A stretch of 64,000 nucleotides of DNA from Nocardia panacis (GTDB lineage Bacteria; Actinomycetota; Actinomycetes; Mycobacteriales; Mycobacteriaceae). The notes under the pieces were generated by a model, which did no database searches, was not told where the DNA came from, and saw only the letters and a program-made list of their open reading frames with translations. Location of the stretch: positions 1,054,001 through 1,118,000 of the forward strand of contig NZ_QZFU01000016.1 in assembly GCF_003598715.1 (NCBI RefSeq). Reading direction: 5' to 3'. Shown piece by piece: positions 1 to 12,105 of the stretch; the stretch's first letter is position 1, and each line of letters opens with the position of its first letter. Both the position numbers and the translations under genes were made by a program.

Positions 1-1
1 A

Positions 2-3140
<3,139 letters not shown>

Positions 3141-3141
<1 letters not shown>

Positions 3142-3719
3142 TGAACGCCGTGAATCCGAGCCTGCGCGACGGGGATTCCCGCCCGCCGGAGGTGGCGATC
3201 ATCAATGCCGTGCAGGCGACACTGGGCAGCAAACCCGCCGTGGTGTCCGCCGCGCGCGGTATGTCGCACTTCGGCGAGCACGCCCTCGGCTGGGTCGGGA
3301 TCGCGGCCGCGGGCTGGCTGATGGACAAGCCCCGCCGCAGACAGTGGGCGGGTGTCGCGGTGGGCGCGGTCGGCGCGCACGCGGCCTCCATCGTGATCAA
3401 ACGGATCGTGCGTCGCCCGCGCCCGCACGATCCCTCGGTGCAGGTGAACGTGTCGACGCCGAGCAAGCTCAGCTTCCCGTCCTCGCACGCGACTTCGACC
3501 GCGGCGGCGGCGGTGCTGCTCGGAAAACTGACCGGGCTACCCTTGCCTGCGGTGCTCGTCCCGCCCATGGTGCTCTCGCGCGTGGTGCTCGGCGTGCACT
3601 ACCCCTCCGACGTGCTGGCCGGTTCCGTGCTCGGCGCCGCGTCGGCCGCCGTCGTACTCGCCGCCGAGAAGAGACTCGACAGCGACCGCACAGGAAGGAG
3701 CTCGAGTCGAGATGAGTGA
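3141..3719 (+). CDS. PAP2-family decaprenylphosphoryl-5-phosphoribose phosphatase (Rv3807c-like)
   Basis: Membrane PAP2 phosphatase of 192 residues. By position between glfT2 and ubiA it corresponds to mycobacterial Rv3807c, proposed to remove the 5-phosphate from decaprenylphosphoryl phosphoribose on the way to decaprenyl-phospho-arabinose. The three PAP2 motifs are visible: KRIVRRPRPH, FPSSHAT and SRVVLGVHYPSD, with the catalytic histidine in the last. Hydrophobic segments separate them. The GTG start at 3141 overlaps the glfT2 stop by one base, and the C-terminus overlaps ubiA by eight bases, whose ribosome-binding site lies inside this gene. The family assignment is firm. The exact substrate is inferred from context. 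Confidence 0.88.
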
Positions 3720-4644
3720 GGAACCGACCGGTGCCGACCTAGCCGAGGCCGCTGTCAAAGGTCCGCCGAAGACGTTGGCGGGCGGGCTGATCAAGGCCAT
3801 CCGACCCCGCCAGTGGGTCAAGAACGTGCTGGTGCTCGCCGCACCGCTGGCTGCCGGTGAGAAGGTGCTCACCGACACTGCGGTGCTGGCCCATATCGGC
3901 ATCGCGTTCGTGGTGTTCTGTTTGGCCGCCTCGGGTGTGTACCTGGTCAACGACGCACTGGACGTGGAGGCCGACCGCGCCCACCCGACCAAGCGTTTCC
4001 GGCCCATCGCGGCGGGCATCATCCCGGTGAATCTGGCCTACACGCTGGCCGTGGTGCTGTTCGCGGCCGCACTGGCCGGGTCGTTCCTGGCGCGCTGGCA
4101 GTTGGCGGCGACGATGGCGGTCTACATCGTCGTCCAGCTCGCCTACTGCTTCGGACTCAAACATCAAGCCGTACTGGATATCTGCATCGTGTCCTCGGGC
4201 TTCCTGCTGCGCGCGGTCGCCGGTGGCGCGGCGGCGAATATCCCGCTGTCGCAGTGGTTCCTGCTGATCATGGCGTTCGGCTCGCTGTTCATGGCCGCGG
4301 GCAAGCGCTACGCCGAATTGCAGATCGCGCTGACCACCGGCGCCAAGATCCGCAAATCCCTGGAGTACTACACACCCACCTATCTGCGCTTCGTGTGGAC
4401 CGTCTCGGCCACCGCCGTGGTGGTGTTCTACGGGCTGTGGGCCTTCCAGCAGGGGACCCTGAAAGACACCCAGTGGTTCGCGATCTCGATGGTGCCGTTT
4501 ACCATCGCAATCCTGCGTTACGCGGTCGACGTCGACGGTGGTGAGGCCGGCGAACCCGAAGAGATCGCGCTGGGGGACCGAGTCCTCCAGTTCCTGGCAA
4601 TCGCTTGGATGGGAGCGGTAGGTGTCGCTGTCTATCTCAACTGA
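3712..4644 (+). CDS. ubiA: Decaprenyl-phosphate phosphoribosyltransferase (DPPR synthase)
   Basis: UbiA-superfamily prenyltransferase of 310 residues that transfers 5-phosphoribose from PRPP to decaprenyl phosphate, the first committed step to the arabinan donor. The superfamily Asp-rich motif is present as NDALDVEAD (N80, D81, D84, D88), followed by KRFRPIAAG; about nine membrane helices alternate with short loops. A strong ribosome-binding site (AGGAAGGAG, 3692-3700) sits 11 bases before the ATG inside the end of the preceding gene. The 3-prime end overlaps the aftB GTG start by 23 bases. Orthologous in sequence style and place to Rv3806c. Its product feeds the PAP2 phosphatase and DprE1/DprE2 encoded in this window. 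Confidence 0.95.
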   Translation: MSEEPTGADLAEAAVKGPPKTLAGGLIKAIRPRQWVKNVLVLAAPLAAGEKVLTDTAVLAHIGIAFVVFCLAASGVYLVNDALDVEADRAHPTKRFRPIAAGIIPVNLAYTLAVVLFAAALAGSFLARWQLAATMAVYIVVQLAYCFGLKHQAVLDICIVSSGFLLRAVAGGAAANIPLSQWFLLIMAFGSLFMAAGKRYAELQIALTTGAKIRKSLEYYTPTYLRFVWTVSATAVVVFYGLWAFQQGTLKDTQWFAISMVPFTIAILRYAVDVDGGEAGEPEEIALGDRVLQFLAIAWMGAVGVAVYLN

Positions 4645-6574
4645 CGAGATGGTGGTAGCGGGAACGGAATCGGAAGACAGCGAATTCGGGCGGCCCACCG
4701 TCGAGCGTTCCCGCTCGACGGCCGCGCTGCTATCCCGCGCCACCTTCGTCGGTGGGATGACACTCACCGTGGCGCTTTTCGCGGTCGGGGCCTGGAATCG
4801 GCGCTGGATCGCCGACGACGGTCTGATCGTGCTGCGCACCGTGCGGAATCTGTTGGCGGGCAACGGCCCGGTCTTCAACGAGGGTGAGCGGGTCGAGACC
4901 AATACCAGCGCCGCGTGGACCTACGTGGTGTGGTTTTTCAGCTGGGTCACCCATCTTCGCCTCGAATACGTGGTGCTCGGCGTGACGCTGGCACTGTCGA
5001 TGGCCGCGATCGTGTTCGCCATGATCGGCACCGCCCGGCTGTGGGGTGGGGCGGCCGCGTCGCTGCTGCTTCCGGCGGGGGCGCTGGTGTACATCGCGCT
5101 GCCGCCTGCCCGCGACTACGCCTCCTCCGGTCTGGAGAGCGGTCTGGTCATTTTCTGGGTCGCGGTGCTGTGGTGGCTGCTGGTGCGTTGGGCGCGGGCC
5201 GAGCAGGTGCGTCTGGCCGGTCTGTTGGTGCTGGCGTTCTGGGCGGGTCTGGCTCCGGTCGTTCGTCCCGAGATGACGATGTTCGCGGCTCCGGCGCTGC
5301 TGATGGTCTTCTGCGCACCCGTGACGGTGGCGCGTTGGCGGCCGATAGTGGTGCGCGCCTTGATGATCGCCGCTGCCGGGTTGATTCCGGTCGGCTATCA
5401 GATCTGGCGGATGGGCTACTACGGACTGCCCTATCCGAATACCGCCGTCGCCAAGGACGCGGGTGGGGCCAAATGGAAACAGGGCTTCACCTACCTGTGG
5501 GATCTGGTCGGCCCGTACTACCTGTGGGTGCCGCTGCTGGTGCTGCTGGTGGTGGGCGTGTTGGCCGTTCGACCGAGGTTGGCCGGGCGTAAAGCCGAAG
5601 CGCCGGAGGAGCGGCGGCTCACCGTGCGCGGGGTGCGGATCTGGCTGCGTTCACCGAGCGCCGTGGTCACGCTGGTCTTGGGCAGCGCCCTGATCCTCAC
5701 CGTCTACGCGCTGCGCGTCGGCGGCGATTTCATGCACGGGCGCGTGCTGCTGACCCAGTTGTTCATGTTCCTGCTTCCGGTCGCCGTGGTGCCGGTGCGA
5801 CTGCCCGTATTCGGCCAGGGCACGACGCGGGACTGGTCCTTCGCCGTCATCGGAATTGCGCTGCTCGGCACCGCGGGTTGGGCGCTGTTCGCGGCGAATA
5901 CCACCGCGATCAAGGCGGGCACCAAACTCACCTCGACCGGCATCGTGGACGAGCGCATCTACTACGTGCTCAATTCCGGACACGACCATCCGATCCTGGC
6001 CGAGGACTATCTCGACTATCCGCGCATGCGCGCCATGGTCAACGACATCGCCAATACGCCCAATGGCGCGCTGTTGCTCAGCTCGCCGTCGTATATGAGC
6101 TGGTTCACCGCGCCGCCGCCGCTGCCCATTCCCGAGGGCGGCGCCGGACATACGGTCTACTTCCTGAACCTGGGGATGACCAGCATGAATGTGCCGCTGA
6201 ACGTGCGGGTCATCGATCAGATGGGTTTGGCCTACCCGCTGGCCGCGCACACCGACCGACTCACCGACGGCCGGATCGGGCACGACAAGAACCTCTACCC
6301 GGACTGGGTCATCGTGGACACCGGCATGGTCGATCAGCATCCGTGGATGCCGTTCTACCTGGACGAGCGCTGGGTCTCGCAGGCTCGGGTCGCCATGTCC
6401 TGTCCGGATACCCGCGCGCTGCTCATCTCCTCGCGCGATCCGCTGACCTTCTCCCGATTCCGGCACAACTTCAAGAACGCGATGCGGTTCGCCAAGTACC
6501 GCATCGATCGGGTGCCCAAGTACGAGTTGCAGCGGTGCGGATTGCCCGATCCGTTCCCGACGCCGCAGCGCTGA
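4622..6574 (+). CDS. aftB: Terminal beta-(1-2)-arabinofuranosyltransferase AftB
   Basis: Polytopic GT-C enzyme expected to add the terminal beta-1,2 arabinofuranose of arabinan from decaprenyl-phospho-arabinose, at the sites later mycolylated. The protein has about ten membrane segments in residues 30-450, an acidic DDGL motif in the first periplasmic loop (RRWIADDGLIVLRT) typical of lipid-linked sugar GT-C enzymes, and a soluble C-terminal periplasmic domain. The GTG at 4622 has a GGGAG element seven to ten bases upstream and overlaps ubiA by 23 bases; an in-frame ATG at 4649, just after the ubiA stop, is an alternative start. Last gene of the overlapping run that begins with glf; position matches Rv3805c. 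Confidence 0.92.
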   Translation: MSLSISTDEMVVAGTESEDSEFGRPTVERSRSTAALLSRATFVGGMTLTVALFAVGAWNRRWIADDGLIVLRTVRNLLAGNGPVFNEGERVETNTSAAWTYVVWFFSWVTHLRLEYVVLGVTLALSMAAIVFAMIGTARLWGGAAASLLLPAGALVYIALPPARDYASSGLESGLVIFWVAVLWWLLVRWARAEQVRLAGLLVLAFWAGLAPVVRPEMTMFAAPALLMVFCAPVTVARWRPIVVRALMIAAAGLIPVGYQIWRMGYYGLPYPNTAVAKDAGGAKWKQGFTYLWDLVGPYYLWVPLLVLLVVGVLAVRPRLAGRKAEAPEERRLTVRGVRIWLRSPSAVVTLVLGSALILTVYALRVGGDFMHGRVLLTQLFMFLLPVAVVPVRLPVFGQGTTRDWSFAVIGIALLGTAGWALFAANTTAIKAGTKLTSTGIVDERIYYVLNSGHDHPILAEDYLDYPRMRAMVNDIANTPNGALLLSSPSYMSWFTAPPPLPIPEGGAGHTVYFLNLGMTSMNVPLNVRVIDQMGLAYPLAAHTDRLTDGRIGHDKNLYPDWVIVDTGMVDQHPWMPFYLDERWVSQARVAMSCPDTRALLISSRDPLTFSRFRHNFKNAMRFAKYRIDRVPKYELQRCGLPDPFPTPQR

Positions 6575-6864
6575 TGCCGTCGCTGTTCGTGTTGCCTCTG
6601 TCACGGTAGGGGCTCGCCAAGGTTGGTCACACCAGGCACACTCATCACGGTGTGCTCAGTGGTCGCACTGGTGGGTTCATACAAAGTGGTGTTCACCGCT
6701 TTATCTCGTTTTGATAACGTCGGCACATGGGGTAGCCGCTAGGCTCCCCCTGGTAGCCCGCCCGTGATGCCGACAAGAGAATTCTCGGCAACATCTCTCG
6801 GCAGCATCGCAGGCGGGCACGGACACACGCGGCCCGCGGCCGCACGAACGAAAGGCCAAACCTG
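6575..6864 (+). promoter_or_regulatory. Intergenic region before the mycolyltransferase cluster
   Basis: These 290 bases hold no convincing gene. A small inverted repeat (GCACAC 6636-6641, GTGTGC 6650-6655) could end the glf-aftB transcript. An AT-richer stretch around 6690-6720 contains TTGATA at 6711-6716, a possible -35 element, followed 16 bases later by TAGCCG (6733-6738) as a weak -10. A GAAAGG ribosome-binding site lies at 6850-6855. The promoter assignment is tentative. Confidence 0.3.
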
Positions 6865-7953
6865 ATGCGAGGCGTGTTCGGGCGTCCACTGCGGCGCGCG
6901 CGACGAACCGGCGACCGAAGAACCGGATGGCTCAAAAGCTCGGCGCTCGGCGCGCTGGCGCTGATCCTGCCGCTGGGCGGATCGCTGGCCGTCCCGGCCG
7001 CGACGGCCTCGGCGGCCTTCAATCCCGCGGGTTTCGACTTCTGGGTCGACTCCAGCATGGGTCCGATCAAGTCGCGGGTGTTCCGCGCGGCCGACGGCAA
7101 CACCGGCCGGGTCGTCTACGCGCTCGACGGTATGCGCGCGCGGGGCGATCTGAACGGCTGGGAGATCGAGACCAATATCGCCGCCGAACTGACCAAGTGG
7201 AATATCAATGTGGTGATGCCGGTCGGCGGCCCGTCCAGCTTCTACGCGGACTGGAACGCCCCCAGCAACTTCTTCGGTATCAACACCGGGTCGGGCGGCT
7301 CCTCGGGTTCGTCCTCCGGTTCGGCGATGACCGGATCCAGCGGCTGGCAGGAGACCCTGGGCAAGACCTCCACCTACAAGTGGGAGTCCTTCCTCACCGG
7401 CGACCTGCGCAATGCGCTGCGGGATCGGTTGGGCTTCAACCCGAGCCGCAATGGCGTGTTCGGTCTGTCCATGGGCGGTAGCGCCGCGCTCACGCTGGCG
7501 GCCTATCACCCGGATCAGTTCAGCTACGCGGGGTCCTACTCCGGCTACCTGAATATCTCCGCGCCGGGTATGCGCGAGGCGATGCGCGCGGCCATGCTCA
7601 GCGCGGGCGGCTACAACATCGACGCGATGGCTCCGCCGTGGGGTCCGCAGTGGCTGCGGATGGATCCGTTCGTCTTCGCGCCGCTGCTGAAGGCCAATGG
7701 CACCCGCCTGTGGGTGGCGGCCGGCAGTGGCATTCCTGGCGCGTCGGATGTCAGGTCCCCGATGGACATCATCCAGGGCTCGCCGCTGGAAGCGTTGGCG
7801 CTGGCGAACACTCGCGCCTTCCAGGTTCGCATGCTGACGCTGGGCGCGGATAACGTCACGTACGACTTCCCGGCCATCGGTGTGCACAACTGGCGCAACT
7901 GGGAGGACGAGGTCAACCGGATGATTCCGGACCTGTCGGCCAATATCGGCTGA
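6865..7953 (+). CDS. Secreted mycolyltransferase, antigen 85 family (paralogue 1)
   Basis: Alpha/beta-hydrolase esterase that transfers mycolic acids to arabinogalactan and trehalose at the cell envelope. The 362-residue precursor starts with an Arg-rich n-region, a hydrophobic core and an AxA-type site near ATASAAF, so it is exported. The nucleophile motif GLSMGGSAALTLAAYHP places Ser202 in the elbow; a Glu in LEALALANTRAFQ and His in GVHNWRNW complete the likely triad. FDFWVDSSMGPIKSRVF matches the family N-terminal strand. A Gly/Ser-rich insertion (about residues 140-165) before TYKWESF is also found, shorter, in paralogue 2 but not in 3. Preceded by GAAAGG 10 bases from the ATG and followed by a strong terminator, so probably transcribed on its own. 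Confidence 0.93.
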   Translation: MRGVFGRPLRRARRTGDRRTGWLKSSALGALALILPLGGSLAVPAATASAAFNPAGFDFWVDSSMGPIKSRVFRAADGNTGRVVYALDGMRARGDLNGWEIETNIAAELTKWNINVVMPVGGPSSFYADWNAPSNFFGINTGSGGSSGSSSGSAMTGSSGWQETLGKTSTYKWESFLTGDLRNALRDRLGFNPSRNGVFGLSMGGSAALTLAAYHPDQFSYAGSYSGYLNISAPGMREAMRAAMLSAGGYNIDAMAPPWGPQWLRMDPFVFAPLLKANGTRLWVAAGSGIPGASDVRSPMDIIQGSPLEALALANTRAFQVRMLTLGADNVTYDFPAIGVHNWRNWEDEVNRMIPDLSANIG

Positions 7954-7966
7954 GTTCTCGGATCGT

Positions 7967-7999
7967 AAGGCCGCCCGGCGCCTGCCGGGCGGCCTTTTT
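7967..7999 (+). terminator. Intrinsic terminator after mycolyltransferase 1
   Basis: Perfect 12-bp stem AAGGCCGCCCGG (7967-7978) with its complement at 7985-7996, six-base loop, then a run of five T. Placed 13 bases after the stop codon. Confidence 0.9.
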
Positions 8000-8253
8000 C
8001 GTTTTCGAACCCATCCCGCTCGGGCGTCGATTTCGTGACGTGGCGCATCGGAATGGTTGTGGGTTGGATCACCATCCAGCAACATATAGGCATTCCTGAG
8101 CGATGGATAGCTGGAGAACCTGCCCGCGGGTCGAATTGTCCGAAGTGCCAAGGATTTAGCGGCAACAGACGGCGACCGGCGGTGCTCGATGAGGTGCCGA
8201 TTCGGCTAGCTGCATATTCGCCAATCGGTCACTTGGACGAAAGGTCGATTCGA
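8000..8253 (+). promoter_or_regulatory. Leader region of mycolyltransferase 2
   Basis: The open frame continues upstream to 8035 but that part does not resemble a signal peptide and lacks a ribosome-binding site, so it is treated as non-coding. It contains TATAGGCATTCC (8085-8096), partly echoed before paralogue 3 (GATAGGCACATTCC, 9475-9488); this could be a shared promoter element. GAAAGG at 8239-8244 is the likely ribosome-binding site. Confidence 0.3.
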
Positions 8254-9330
8254 ATGCGAACACAGCGCTGGATCCGTAGGCCCGCACGCCGGGCGGCATC
8301 CGGATCGCGTCTGCGGCGGATATCTCTCGGACTGGTGGCGGCCCTGCTGCTGCCCTTCGGCATCGTTCTGCTGGGCAGCGGCACCGCCGCGGCGGGCTTC
8401 AATCCGGCGGCCTTCGACTTCTGGGTCGACTCGGCGATGGGGCCGATCAAATCCCGCATCGTGCGTGCGGCCGACGGCAATACCAACCGGGTCGTCTACG
8501 CCCTCGACGGTATGCGCGCCCGCGAGGATCTCAACGGGTGGGAGATCGAGACCAATGTGGCCGAGGTGCTGGCCAGTTGGAATATCAATGTGGTGCTGCC
8601 GGTCGGCGGCGAGTCCAGCTTCTACGCCGACTGGAACGCGCCCAGCGAATTCCTGGGCATCCCGGCGGGCACCGGCTCGAGCTCCGGCTCCGGCGCGATG
8701 AACGCCCTGGCCGCCGGTCCCGGCAAGAGCTACCGCTACCAGTGGGAGTCCTTCCTGGAGAACGATCTGCGCTGGGCGCTGCGGGATCGGTTGGGCTTCA
8801 ACCCGAATCGCAATGGCGTATTCGGCCTGTCGATGGGTGGCAGCGCCGCGCTCACCCTGGCGGCCTACCACCCGGATCACTACAGCTACGCCGGGTCCTA
8901 CTCCGGCTACCTGAATATCTCCGCGCCCGGTATGCGCGAGGCCATTCGCGCCGCCATGCTCGACGCGGGCGGTTACAACGTCGACGCGATGGCTCCGCCG
9001 TGGGGTCCGCAGTGGCTGCGGATGGATCCGTTCGTCTTCGCACCGCGACTGGTGGCCAACGGCACCAGGCTGTGGATCGCGGCGGGCAGCGGTCTGCCCA
9101 GGCAGGACGATCTGAGCATCCCGTTCGGCGACGCCGCGGACCGGGTGGTCAAGGGCGGTCCGCTGGAGGCGTTGGCGCTGGCCAACACTCGCGCCTTCCA
9201 GGTGCGCATGGCCACCCTGGGCGCGTCCAATGTGACCTACTCCTTCCCCAATGTCGGTCTGCACGCCTGGACCAACTGGCAGGACGAGGCGTACCGGATG
9301 ATCCCGGATCTGTCCGCGAACATCGGGTAG
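8254..9330 (+). CDS. Secreted mycolyltransferase, antigen 85 family (paralogue 2)
   Basis: A 358-residue exported mycolyltransferase. The ATG at 8254 is chosen because GAAAGG lies nine bases upstream and the protein then opens with an Arg-rich n-region, a leucine-rich core and GTAAAGF, a proper signal peptide; the longer open frame from 8035 would bury it. Ser193 sits in GLSMGGSAALTLAAYHPDH, the likely triad acid in LEALALANTRAFQ and the His in VGLHAWTNW. Large blocks are identical to paralogue 1 (for example YAGSYSGYLNISAPGM and the PPWGPQWLRMDPFVFAP stretch), so the two arose by tandem duplication. A Gly/Ser-rich loop insert precedes KSYRYQWESF. Substrate preference among the five copies cannot be told from sequence. 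Confidence 0.93.
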   Translation: MRTQRWIRRPARRAASGSRLRRISLGLVAALLLPFGIVLLGSGTAAAGFNPAAFDFWVDSAMGPIKSRIVRAADGNTNRVVYALDGMRAREDLNGWEIETNVAEVLASWNINVVLPVGGESSFYADWNAPSEFLGIPAGTGSSSGSGAMNALAAGPGKSYRYQWESFLENDLRWALRDRLGFNPNRNGVFGLSMGGSAALTLAAYHPDHYSYAGSYSGYLNISAPGMREAIRAAMLDAGGYNVDAMAPPWGPQWLRMDPFVFAPRLVANGTRLWIAAGSGLPRQDDLSIPFGDAADRVVKGGPLEALALANTRAFQVRMATLGASNVTYSFPNVGLHAWTNWQDEAYRMIPDLSANIG

Positions 9331-9349
9331 GTCCGAACCGTGCTCCGCT

Positions 9350-9392
9350 GCCGCCCGGCACCGATTCGGTGCCGGGCGGCGCGGCGTTTTCC
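9350..9392 (+). terminator. Intrinsic terminator after mycolyltransferase 2
   Basis: Fourteen-bp perfect stem (9350-9363 with 9367-9380; arm GCCGCCCGGCACCG), three-base loop, followed by GCGGCGTTTT. Located 20 bases after the stop codon. Confidence 0.85.
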
Positions 9393-9573
9393 GGGGGTTA
9401 GCCGAAATGCCTGTGCTCGAATGACCTCGAAAATGCTCTCCGTATGTCACGATCATGTCTCGCTGGGTGTTTCTGATAGGCACATTCCGAATAACTGCCG
9501 ATAGAAAGCGGTAGCGCGGCGGAAGGGTCGCGGCTGCGGTCAATGGCGATCGAACGGGCGAAAGGTCGAGTCG

Positions 9574-10596
9574 ATGCGGTGTGGCGAGGTGCGCGGGGGG
9601 ATTGCTGCAATCCGGAAATCGGGTCGTTGGCCGGGTCGGCTGCGCCGGCTGGCGCTCGGTCTGGTGTGCGCGCTGGCGGTGTCGTTCGGTTCGACGGCAC
9701 TGGGTTCGGTCGCGCCCGCCGCTGCGAGTTTCGATCCGGCCGGATTCGATTTCTGGGTCGATTCCGCCATGGGGCCGATCAAGAGTCGCGTGTTCCGGGC
9801 GGCCGACGGCAATACCCGCCGCGTGGTGTACGCCCTCGACGGTCTGCGCGCGCGAAACGATCTGAGCGGCTGGGAGATCGATACCGACATCTCCAGGGTG
9901 CTGCCGCAGTGGAATATCAATGTGGTGATGCCGGTGGGCGGCGAGGCCAGCTTCTATTCGGACTGGATCGCACCGAGCAATACCAACGCACAGCCGGTTA
10001 CCTACCGGTGGGAAACCTTCCTCACGCAGGATCTGCGCAATGCGCTGCGGGACCGGCTCGGCTTCAATCCGGCGGGCAACGGCGTGTTCGGATTGTCCAT
10101 GGGCGGCAGTGCGGCGCTGACCCTGGCCGCCTATCACCCGGACCAATTCCGCTACGCGGGTTCCTATTCGGGGTATCTCAATATTTCCGCGCCGGGTATG
10201 CGCGAGGGTCTGCGGATGGCGCTGCTGGACGCGGGCGGGTTCAACATCGACGCCATGTGGGGTCCGCCATGGGATCCCAAGTGGTTGCGCAACGATCCGT
10301 TCATGTTCGCGCCGCTGTTGCGGGACAACGGAACTCGGCTCTGGATCTCGAGCGGTAGCGGGCGCAACGGACCGGCGGACGCGGTCAACTCGGCCATGGA
10401 CGCCTATCACCTCGGCAATGCGATGGCCCTGGAGACCATCGCACTCGCCAATACCCGTGCCTTCCAGGCCAGGATGGACAGTCTCGGTCCGAGCAATGCC
10501 GTATTCGACTTCACGCCGATCGGCGTGCACTCCTGGTACTACTGGCAGGACGAGGTTTTCAAGATGCTGCCGGATCTGAGCGCGAACCTGGGCTAA
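9574..10596 (+). CDS. Secreted mycolyltransferase, antigen 85 family (paralogue 3)
   Basis: A 340-residue antigen 85-type enzyme with a signal peptide ending near APAAASF. Ser175 lies in GLSMGGSAALTLAAYHPDQ; LETIALANTRAFQ and IGVHSWYYW carry the likely Glu and His. The N-terminal FDFWVDSAMGPIKSRVFRAADGNT is nearly the same as in paralogues 1 and 2, but the Gly/Ser loop insert is absent (IAPSNTNAQPVTYRWETF), as in paralogue 4. GAAAGGTCGA precedes the ATG with the same spacing as in paralogue 2, so the duplication included the leader. This gene looks like the bridge between the 1/2 pair and the more canonical paralogue 4. Confidence 0.93.
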   Translation: MRCGEVRGGIAAIRKSGRWPGRLRRLALGLVCALAVSFGSTALGSVAPAAASFDPAGFDFWVDSAMGPIKSRVFRAADGNTRRVVYALDGLRARNDLSGWEIDTDISRVLPQWNINVVMPVGGEASFYSDWIAPSNTNAQPVTYRWETFLTQDLRNALRDRLGFNPAGNGVFGLSMGGSAALTLAAYHPDQFRYAGSYSGYLNISAPGMREGLRMALLDAGGFNIDAMWGPPWDPKWLRNDPFMFAPLLRDNGTRLWISSGSGRNGPADAVNSAMDAYHLGNAMALETIALANTRAFQARMDSLGPSNAVFDFTPIGVHSWYYWQDEVFKMLPDLSANLG

Positions 10597-10619
10597 TTCC
10601 GTGGCGCGCCACGTGAATT
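10595..10619. repeat. Long near-perfect palindrome after mycolyltransferase 3
   Basis: GTGGCGCGCCAC (10601-10612) is a perfect palindrome, extended outward to AATTC and GAATT with a single bulged T. It begins on the stop codon. With no loop and no T-run it is a poor terminator and may instead be a protein-binding site or a processing signal. Confidence 0.5.
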
Positions 10620-10903
10620 CCCGCATAGGGGGCGACATCGCCGGGCGGACGCGATATCGTCACCGCACGATCACATCCGGCTGACGGGCGGATTTCGGCC
10701 ACCTGATTGCCTCCGCCTTGCTAAGGCTTCGGGGGTCGAATATCGTCCAGCGAGCGCAAGTGTGACCAAGACGATTACCGCCGTCATTTAGTGCCGGAGG
10801 TCGAGATCCGGTAGGACTATGACAAGCGTCTCGTAGGCAGCACGGGTGTCGCCGCGCTCACGGCGTGCGCCGACACCACAACAGCAGAAAGAGAGCAGGA
10901 TTC
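10620..10903 (+). promoter_or_regulatory. Promoter/leader region of mycolyltransferase 4
   Basis: About 280 bases without a gene. The open frame reaches upstream to a GTG at 10865, but a normal signal peptide begins at the ATG at 10904, which has GAGAGCAGGA just before it. No clear -35/-10 pair was recognised. Confidence 0.3.
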
Positions 10904-11947
10904 ATGCGTTTCGGCAGGGCCGCCGCGCCGAGTGGGAACAGGTCGCAGCGGCGAGGCGCACCTCGCGGGTGGCGTCATCGAATTCTGGCAGTCGGCGCGG
11001 CCGCGCTGGCACTACCCATCGCCGCCGGTGCGGCGGCGCCCACCATGGCGACGGCGGCTCCGGCCGCGGTCTCCGGTCCGGCGCTGCGCACCCCATCGGG
11101 CGGCCTGGAGGACCTGATGGTCCCCTCCAGCATGGGGCCGATCAAGGTCCAGGTGCAGTGGGCGGCGCGCGGCGGTAACGCGGCGCTGTATCTGCTCGAC
11201 GGTCTGCGCGCCCGCGACGACCGCAATGCCTGGTCCTTCGAGACCAATGCGCTGGCGCAATTCGCCAATGACAACATCAGCCTGATCATGCCGGTCGGCG
11301 GCCAGTCCAGCTTCTACACCGACTGGTACGCCCCGAGCAATACCAACGGCCAGAAGACCACCTACAAGTGGGAAACCTTCCTCACCAAGGAACTTCCCGC
11401 CTTCCTGGAGGGCTACGGCGTCTCCAGCAAGAACAACGCGGTGGCCGGTCTGTCCATGGGCGGCAGTGCCGCGCTGGCCTTGGCCGCCTACCACCGCGAG
11501 CAGTTCAAGGCCGCCGCGTCGTACTCCGGCTACCTGAACATCTCCGCGCCCGGTATGCGCGAGGCGATCCGCATCGCCATGCTCGACGCGGGCCGCTTCA
11601 ATGTCGACTCGATGGCCTCGCCGTGGAGTCCGCAGTGGCTGCGCATGGACCCGTTCGTGTTCGCGCCGCAGTTGCGCGGTCTGCCGATGTACATCTCGGC
11701 GGCCAGTGGTCTGCCGGGTCAGTTCGATCAGCCGAATTCGGCGATCGGCGTATTCAATACCGGTAATGCCATGGCGCTCGAGGCGCTGTCGCTGGTGAAT
11801 ACCCGTGCGTTCCAGGCTCGCCTGGGTTCGCTGGGTATCGCCGCGGCGTTCGATTTCCCCGGTTCGGGCACGCACTCCTGGAAGTACTGGGAGGCGGAGT
11901 TGGCCAAGTCGCGTCAGATGTTCCTGGACGCGACCGGCGGCAACTGA
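10904..11947 (+). CDS. Secreted mycolyltransferase, antigen 85 family (paralogue 4, canonical type)
   Basis: A 347-residue antigen 85 protein that is closest of the five to the mycobacterial form: LMVPSSMGPIKVQVQW near the mature N-terminus, YLLDGLRARDDRNAW, Ser184 in GLSMGGSAALALAAYH, Glu in LEALSLVNTRAFQ and His in GTHSWKYW. The signal peptide ends around ATAAPAA. The ATG at 10904 is preferred over the GTG at 10865 because of the upstream GAGAGCAGGA and the normal signal-peptide length it yields. No internal Gly/Ser insertion. It lies between the duplicated 1-3 group and the LGFP-repeat enzyme, followed by a terminator, so probably monocistronic. Confidence 0.95.
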   Translation: MRFGRAAAPSGNRSQRRGAPRGWRHRILAVGAAALALPIAAGAAAPTMATAAPAAVSGPALRTPSGGLEDLMVPSSMGPIKVQVQWAARGGNAALYLLDGLRARDDRNAWSFETNALAQFANDNISLIMPVGGQSSFYTDWYAPSNTNGQKTTYKWETFLTKELPAFLEGYGVSSKNNAVAGLSMGGSAALALAAYHREQFKAAASYSGYLNISAPGMREAIRIAMLDAGRFNVDSMASPWSPQWLRMDPFVFAPQLRGLPMYISAASGLPGQFDQPNSAIGVFNTGNAMALEALSLVNTRAFQARLGSLGIAAAFDFPGSGTHSWKYWEAELAKSRQMFLDATGGN

Positions 11948-11962
11948 TCGGTCGAAACCTGT

Positions 11963-12009
11963 CGCGACGCCGTCGCTTCCTCAGGGAGGCGGCGGCGTCG
12001 CGGTCGTTT
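11963..12009 (+). terminator. Terminator after mycolyltransferase 4
   Basis: Ten-bp perfect stem CGCGACGCCG (11963-11972) with CGGCGTCGCG (11993-12002), a 20-base loop that can form a small inner stem, then GTCGTTTT. Confidence 0.7.
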
Positions 12010-12105
12010 TCCGGCCGTCGCACGCCGGGTGCGGCCCGCAACCAACTGGCCCATTCCCCGTGTGTCCTACCGGAAACCGCGCGTATGCCGGAGTAGAAAA
12101 CTCTT

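Noticed and set aside
8035..8253. N-terminal extension of mycolyltransferase 2
   Set aside because: It would put 73 non-signal residues before a perfect signal peptide and lacks a ribosome-binding site; ATG 8254 with GAAAGG is better.
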